The notes under the pieces are model-generated. The model made no database searches. It was not told the origin of the DNA and saw only the letters and a program-made list of their open reading frames with translations. 64,000 bases of DNA from Selaginella tamariscina (lineage: Eukaryota > Streptophyta > Lycopodiopsida > Selaginellales > Selaginellaceae): contig PUQB01000165.1 of assembly GCA_003024785.1 (NCBI GenBank), positions 400,102 to 464,101 of the forward strand, in the 5' to 3' direction. Below, piece by piece: positions 60,899-64,000 of the stretch. The first letter of the stretch is position 1. Every line of letters begins with the position of its first letter. The position numbers were made by a program, and so were the translations under genes.

Positions 60899-63800
60899 GA
60901 CACACACACACACACACAAACATAAATACATAAATACCCGCTATCGCGAATGCCTCTGAGCCAATTGCGTGTCTCGTCCTCTTTTCTCTCTGCTTTATTG
61001 CCCATGGTTTCTCCCAGCAGACAGGATTGCTCCCAAACACTTAAATGCATTGCTTGCTGAAGAGCAGGTGGTAGCGTAGGCATAAATGACGGTGACCAAA
61101 ACATATGCAGGCACCTCAACAGCTGCCAAAAGAAAAAATATAGTTAATACAGTGAATATAGACATGACATAACTCGCATAGTAATAATTATGACTAGTAA
61201 ATGCAGTATCTTTTCATTCTACAGCCTTTCAACACCAATGTACGTATATTAAGATAAATATGTACCATATGTATACTTAACATGTAATATCATAGTGTAC
61301 TACTTCATATATATACTATATTCAACACGTACTTGGATGAGAGGGGGTAGTATCCAGGACATGTGAGCAGCCATCGGATGCATGTCGGATTGTGTTGAAC
61401 CTCTATCTTCTGCATCATACTTAGTATAAACCTTAAAATCTAAACTATCCTTAAAATACATTTATATAGATTGTGCCAAAACCACAATAAGTGAAAGAAT
61501 TTAAATACAGAACAAATGTACGTACCTTTTACACATCTTTTAAGAGCTTTCTCGAAGAAGGTAATGCTATGATAAATGTACCACATCCCTTGGTTAGCAG
61601 AGAGTTTTTCAATGACGTCCTCCACCTGATGAGATAAGATATGAGAAACTCATATAATGTGAGAGTGTATATATATGTTGCGTACACATAAAACATATAT
61701 ACACAATATAACGTACAGTGTTCACAGGTACATTGTTCACTTCTGAGAGAAGCTCAACTAACCCAGCTGGGCTGGATAAATATTTCTGCTGCCACTCTGG
61801 TTGAATCCATCGCTCTCTGAATGGTCCGAGAAGCCATTCCAAGACTTGTGCTTGTTGCTCCATGCTAGTAAATAGGAAATGAGTACTAAACAAGCTCAGA
61901 CATGCAAACGTGTTATAGATGTGATGCATAAAACCCGTATGCATATACACGTGTATAACGAAAGGTGCAGATGCACAATCCGACATCCATAGTACTCGTA
62001 TATAAGTACATAAATAAACGTACGTATATGTAGAGAGATTGCCAATGGATAGTTTAAACTCTTGATATTAAATAAACACGATTATATGCATGTGTGTATG
62101 AGAGAGAGAGATCCTGTATACTAGCAAAATATAGAACTGCATTAGGACTACTAGTTGGACTAGATGATAGATAATCACTTACCCGGCAGTAGAGCCAGCA
62201 ACCAGCAAAGATTCACCAAGCAAAATGTGTTCCGCACGAAGGAGATGGTGCTCCTGCTGCAGTCTCGTCATGGTCTCCGCAATGAGCTGTTTTTGTATAT
62301 CACAACGTTATATACACGTTGATAATATAGTTTAATTTTAATAACTATATTACTTCATATTGTTTACGTATATTATACCTGCATATGGGGTAAGAAGGCT
62401 GGGCCGGCCGCTTTTGCTATACGAAGGAACGACGTACACACTTGCGTCCTTGCCTTCCTGCTAACAGGATCTTCGTCCTATATGTATATCATAGGATAGT
62501 TAAGATCACTATTCATATGTATGTCCGGATAGGTATACCTACTAGATAGATATAGATGTGCAGGATATTAAATACGCACTTCTAGACAGTATATATTATA
62601 CTTATAGCACAATATAGTTCACTATGGTAATAATATACAGATTACAGTATTACATATATTCTCACCTTTAGGATTATAGGAACTGATGCGAGAAGCTGGA
62701 AAAGTTTTTGTACGACAAGTGGTACCGCACTTGGTACATGCTTAAAATATGGACCAAAAGAATCAAAAAACTTTGCGTGCAGCTCCACGAGGGCGTATTC
62801 CGACCATTGAACAGACAGTAGACGCTTCAACATATCTGCATGACGATATACATAAATACTATACACGCACGCACGCACGCACTCATATATGACTGGGATA
62901 CCTTCAATAATATTGCCAAGTTCATTTCCAGGCGATGTTGGACTCGCAACAATTCCAGAAACCACTGCATCCAGCATACTTTGAGTGCTTTCCAAAGTCG
63001 ACACATCCTGCAAAAGAGTACAAAACACTTAGAGACGCATATATGTGGCACATTTATATAGATGAATGTATATACAGGTATATAAAAACTTATAGCATGC
63101 ATGTTTTATACACACACATACCTGAGAAGAGATTGTATTCTTCTCCAGGAAAACATTAAGCCGCTGTAACACTTTCGTGATACCCAAGGTTGGATATAGA
63201 CTTGACGTTTGCCGTATTACCTCCATCTGCAATATATGGTTATATATACACATGTACAAGTGTGTACACACACACACGTTTTACAAACAGGAAATATATG
63301 CGTCTGGGTGTGTGTATGTTACAAATGCACATATGTACAAGAGTATTTAGATGTAGTATATATGCAGTCTACGTATAAATACTCTTGTACAAGAGTGAAT
63401 TTGTAACATACACACACCCAGACGCATATATTTCATGTATGTACAAACGTAGAGTAGGTCAACATTTCTGTGTGTATGTTCATAAGTGTTCAACGGACTA
63501 AAATGAACACTTTAAATATACTGCATGCAACACACAGAAGCATCAAGTTGAGTGCGTACATGTATAAAATGAATAGACTAACTATGTATATAAAGGTGTA
63601 AAGTCCAGATGTAAATATTAATAAGCAATATAATATTATAAATTATATTTTAATTTTATAAAACTGCTTATTAAGATATAGACAAACTATCTACAATATG
63701 TAGTCAATATCTGTTATATATGTATTGTTTAGGCATACATATATATACACACAGACACACACAACGTAAATGTGACTATGCATGCGTGTGCCAGTGTGTC

Positions 63801-64000
63801 TGTTGTGCAACTTACCAATTGACCACGGTATTTGCTATACTCGCTAGCTGAACAAAATTCGCCTTCAAGCTCGCTGCTGTCCTTCTGTTTCAGGAGTCTT
63901 TGAAATGTGACATCCATTACTGAAGCTGCAGTCTCCTCCGGAACGGTTCTACCAACCGGTTTCTTTTCAATCAAAGGTACTAGAGCATCCCGAATTAGTC
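58616..64000 (-). CDS. HST: HASTY (exportin-5-type karyopherin), 3' part
   Basis: Minus strand, 5' end beyond the window. Exons by homology: 63816-64000, 63122-63226, 62902-63007, 62666-62835, 62379-62477, 62183-62286, 61717-61864, 61526-61625, 61333-~61409, 60938-61122, 60592-60814, 60247-60476, 59458-59752, 58744-58927 (edge uncertain) and 58616-58688. HASTY landmarks are VLEWLLGPFRERWIQPEWQQ, the segment with YHSITFFEKALKR, EEKILRDLTREVC, FEFRHIRLFIH-type helical repeats, and SAKEQRQHIKSLLLVAGGDQ with KNTNVITNV, ending IGLATML. HASTY is the plant exportin-5 orthologue, needed for miRNA accumulation and trafficking. Reading frames are clean through all visible exons, so the gene looks functional. 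Introns are rich in CA, GA and TA microsatellites. Its stop codon lies only about 66 bases from the proposed TACO1-like start. Confidence 0.9.
63291..63434. repeat. long near-perfect hairpin in a HASTY intron
   Basis: The arm at 63291-63326 (36 bases, starting GAAATATATGCGTCTGGGTG) is repeated as an exact reverse complement at 63399-63434. A second 16-bp arm (63334-63349, TGTACAAGAGTATTTA) pairs exactly with 63376-63391, leaving a ~26-base loop. It lies within the intron between the exons 63816-64000 and 63122-63226. It could be a small MITE or a miRNA-precursor-like fold-back. Confidence 0.85.

Noticed and set aside
61990-62180. Additional coding exon in the HASTY interval
   Set aside because: No frame with HASTY-like sequence; the stretch is intronic microsatellite DNA.

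Overview
This is nuclear DNA of a land plant. It carries a HASTY/exportin-5-type pre-miRNA exporter, a LHT-type amino-acid transporter, a LEA_2/NHL membrane protein, a G-type lectin receptor kinase, plant-type TTTAGGG repeats and Ty3/gypsy chromoviruses. Many introns are only 53-67 nt long, in host genes as well as transposon genes. That is unusually short for a seed plant and suggests a seedless lineage (a Selaginella-like lycophyte, or a bryophyte), but the species is not identified. Spacers are very AT-rich and full of microsatellites.

Layout. 1-2.6 kb is an AT-rich spacer with a degenerate repeat. 2.6-7.0 kb holds a frameshifted lectin receptor kinase, an intact LEA_2 gene and a PP2C pseudogene, all on +. 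7.9-45.5 kb is a nested transposon block. 45.5-52.6 kb is mostly empty AT-rich DNA with fragments of an unrecognised minus-strand gene. 52.7-54.6 kb is the LHT-type transporter (+). 55.5-58.5 kb is a YebC/TACO1-like gene (-). 58.6 kb to the window end is the 3' part of HASTY (-).

The nested block is the main result. Two inverted copies of one large DNA transposon can be recognised by a shared terminal motif (TTGTAACTAAAWTGGG, usually preceded by TGCA). Copy 1 (12531-27051, 14.5 kb) has inverted termini. At its left end it carries, on minus, an FCP1/NIF-like HAD phosphatase gene and a ParB-like + DNA-methyltransferase-like gene. At its right end it carries a DUF7869-type transposase-like gene on +. 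Between them lie two arrays of the 18-bp palindrome GGCGGGATTAATCCCGCC, a ~400-bp tandem microsatellite repeat and interstitial telomere repeats. Copy 2 (10372 to ~33675, reverse orientation) is older and gutted. Copy 1 is inserted inside the transposase gene of copy 2, flanked by a degenerate 7-9 bp target duplication. A gypsy element (A) then sits in the FCP1-like gene of copy 2. Copy 2 itself abuts a gag-protease retroelement (C), and a second gypsy element (B) of the same family as A lies downstream in the opposite orientation.

Most transposon genes and two or three host genes contain single-base frameshifts. Some may be real decay and others assembly indels; the sequence alone cannot separate them. 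Domain identities come from reading motifs by eye and no database search was run.
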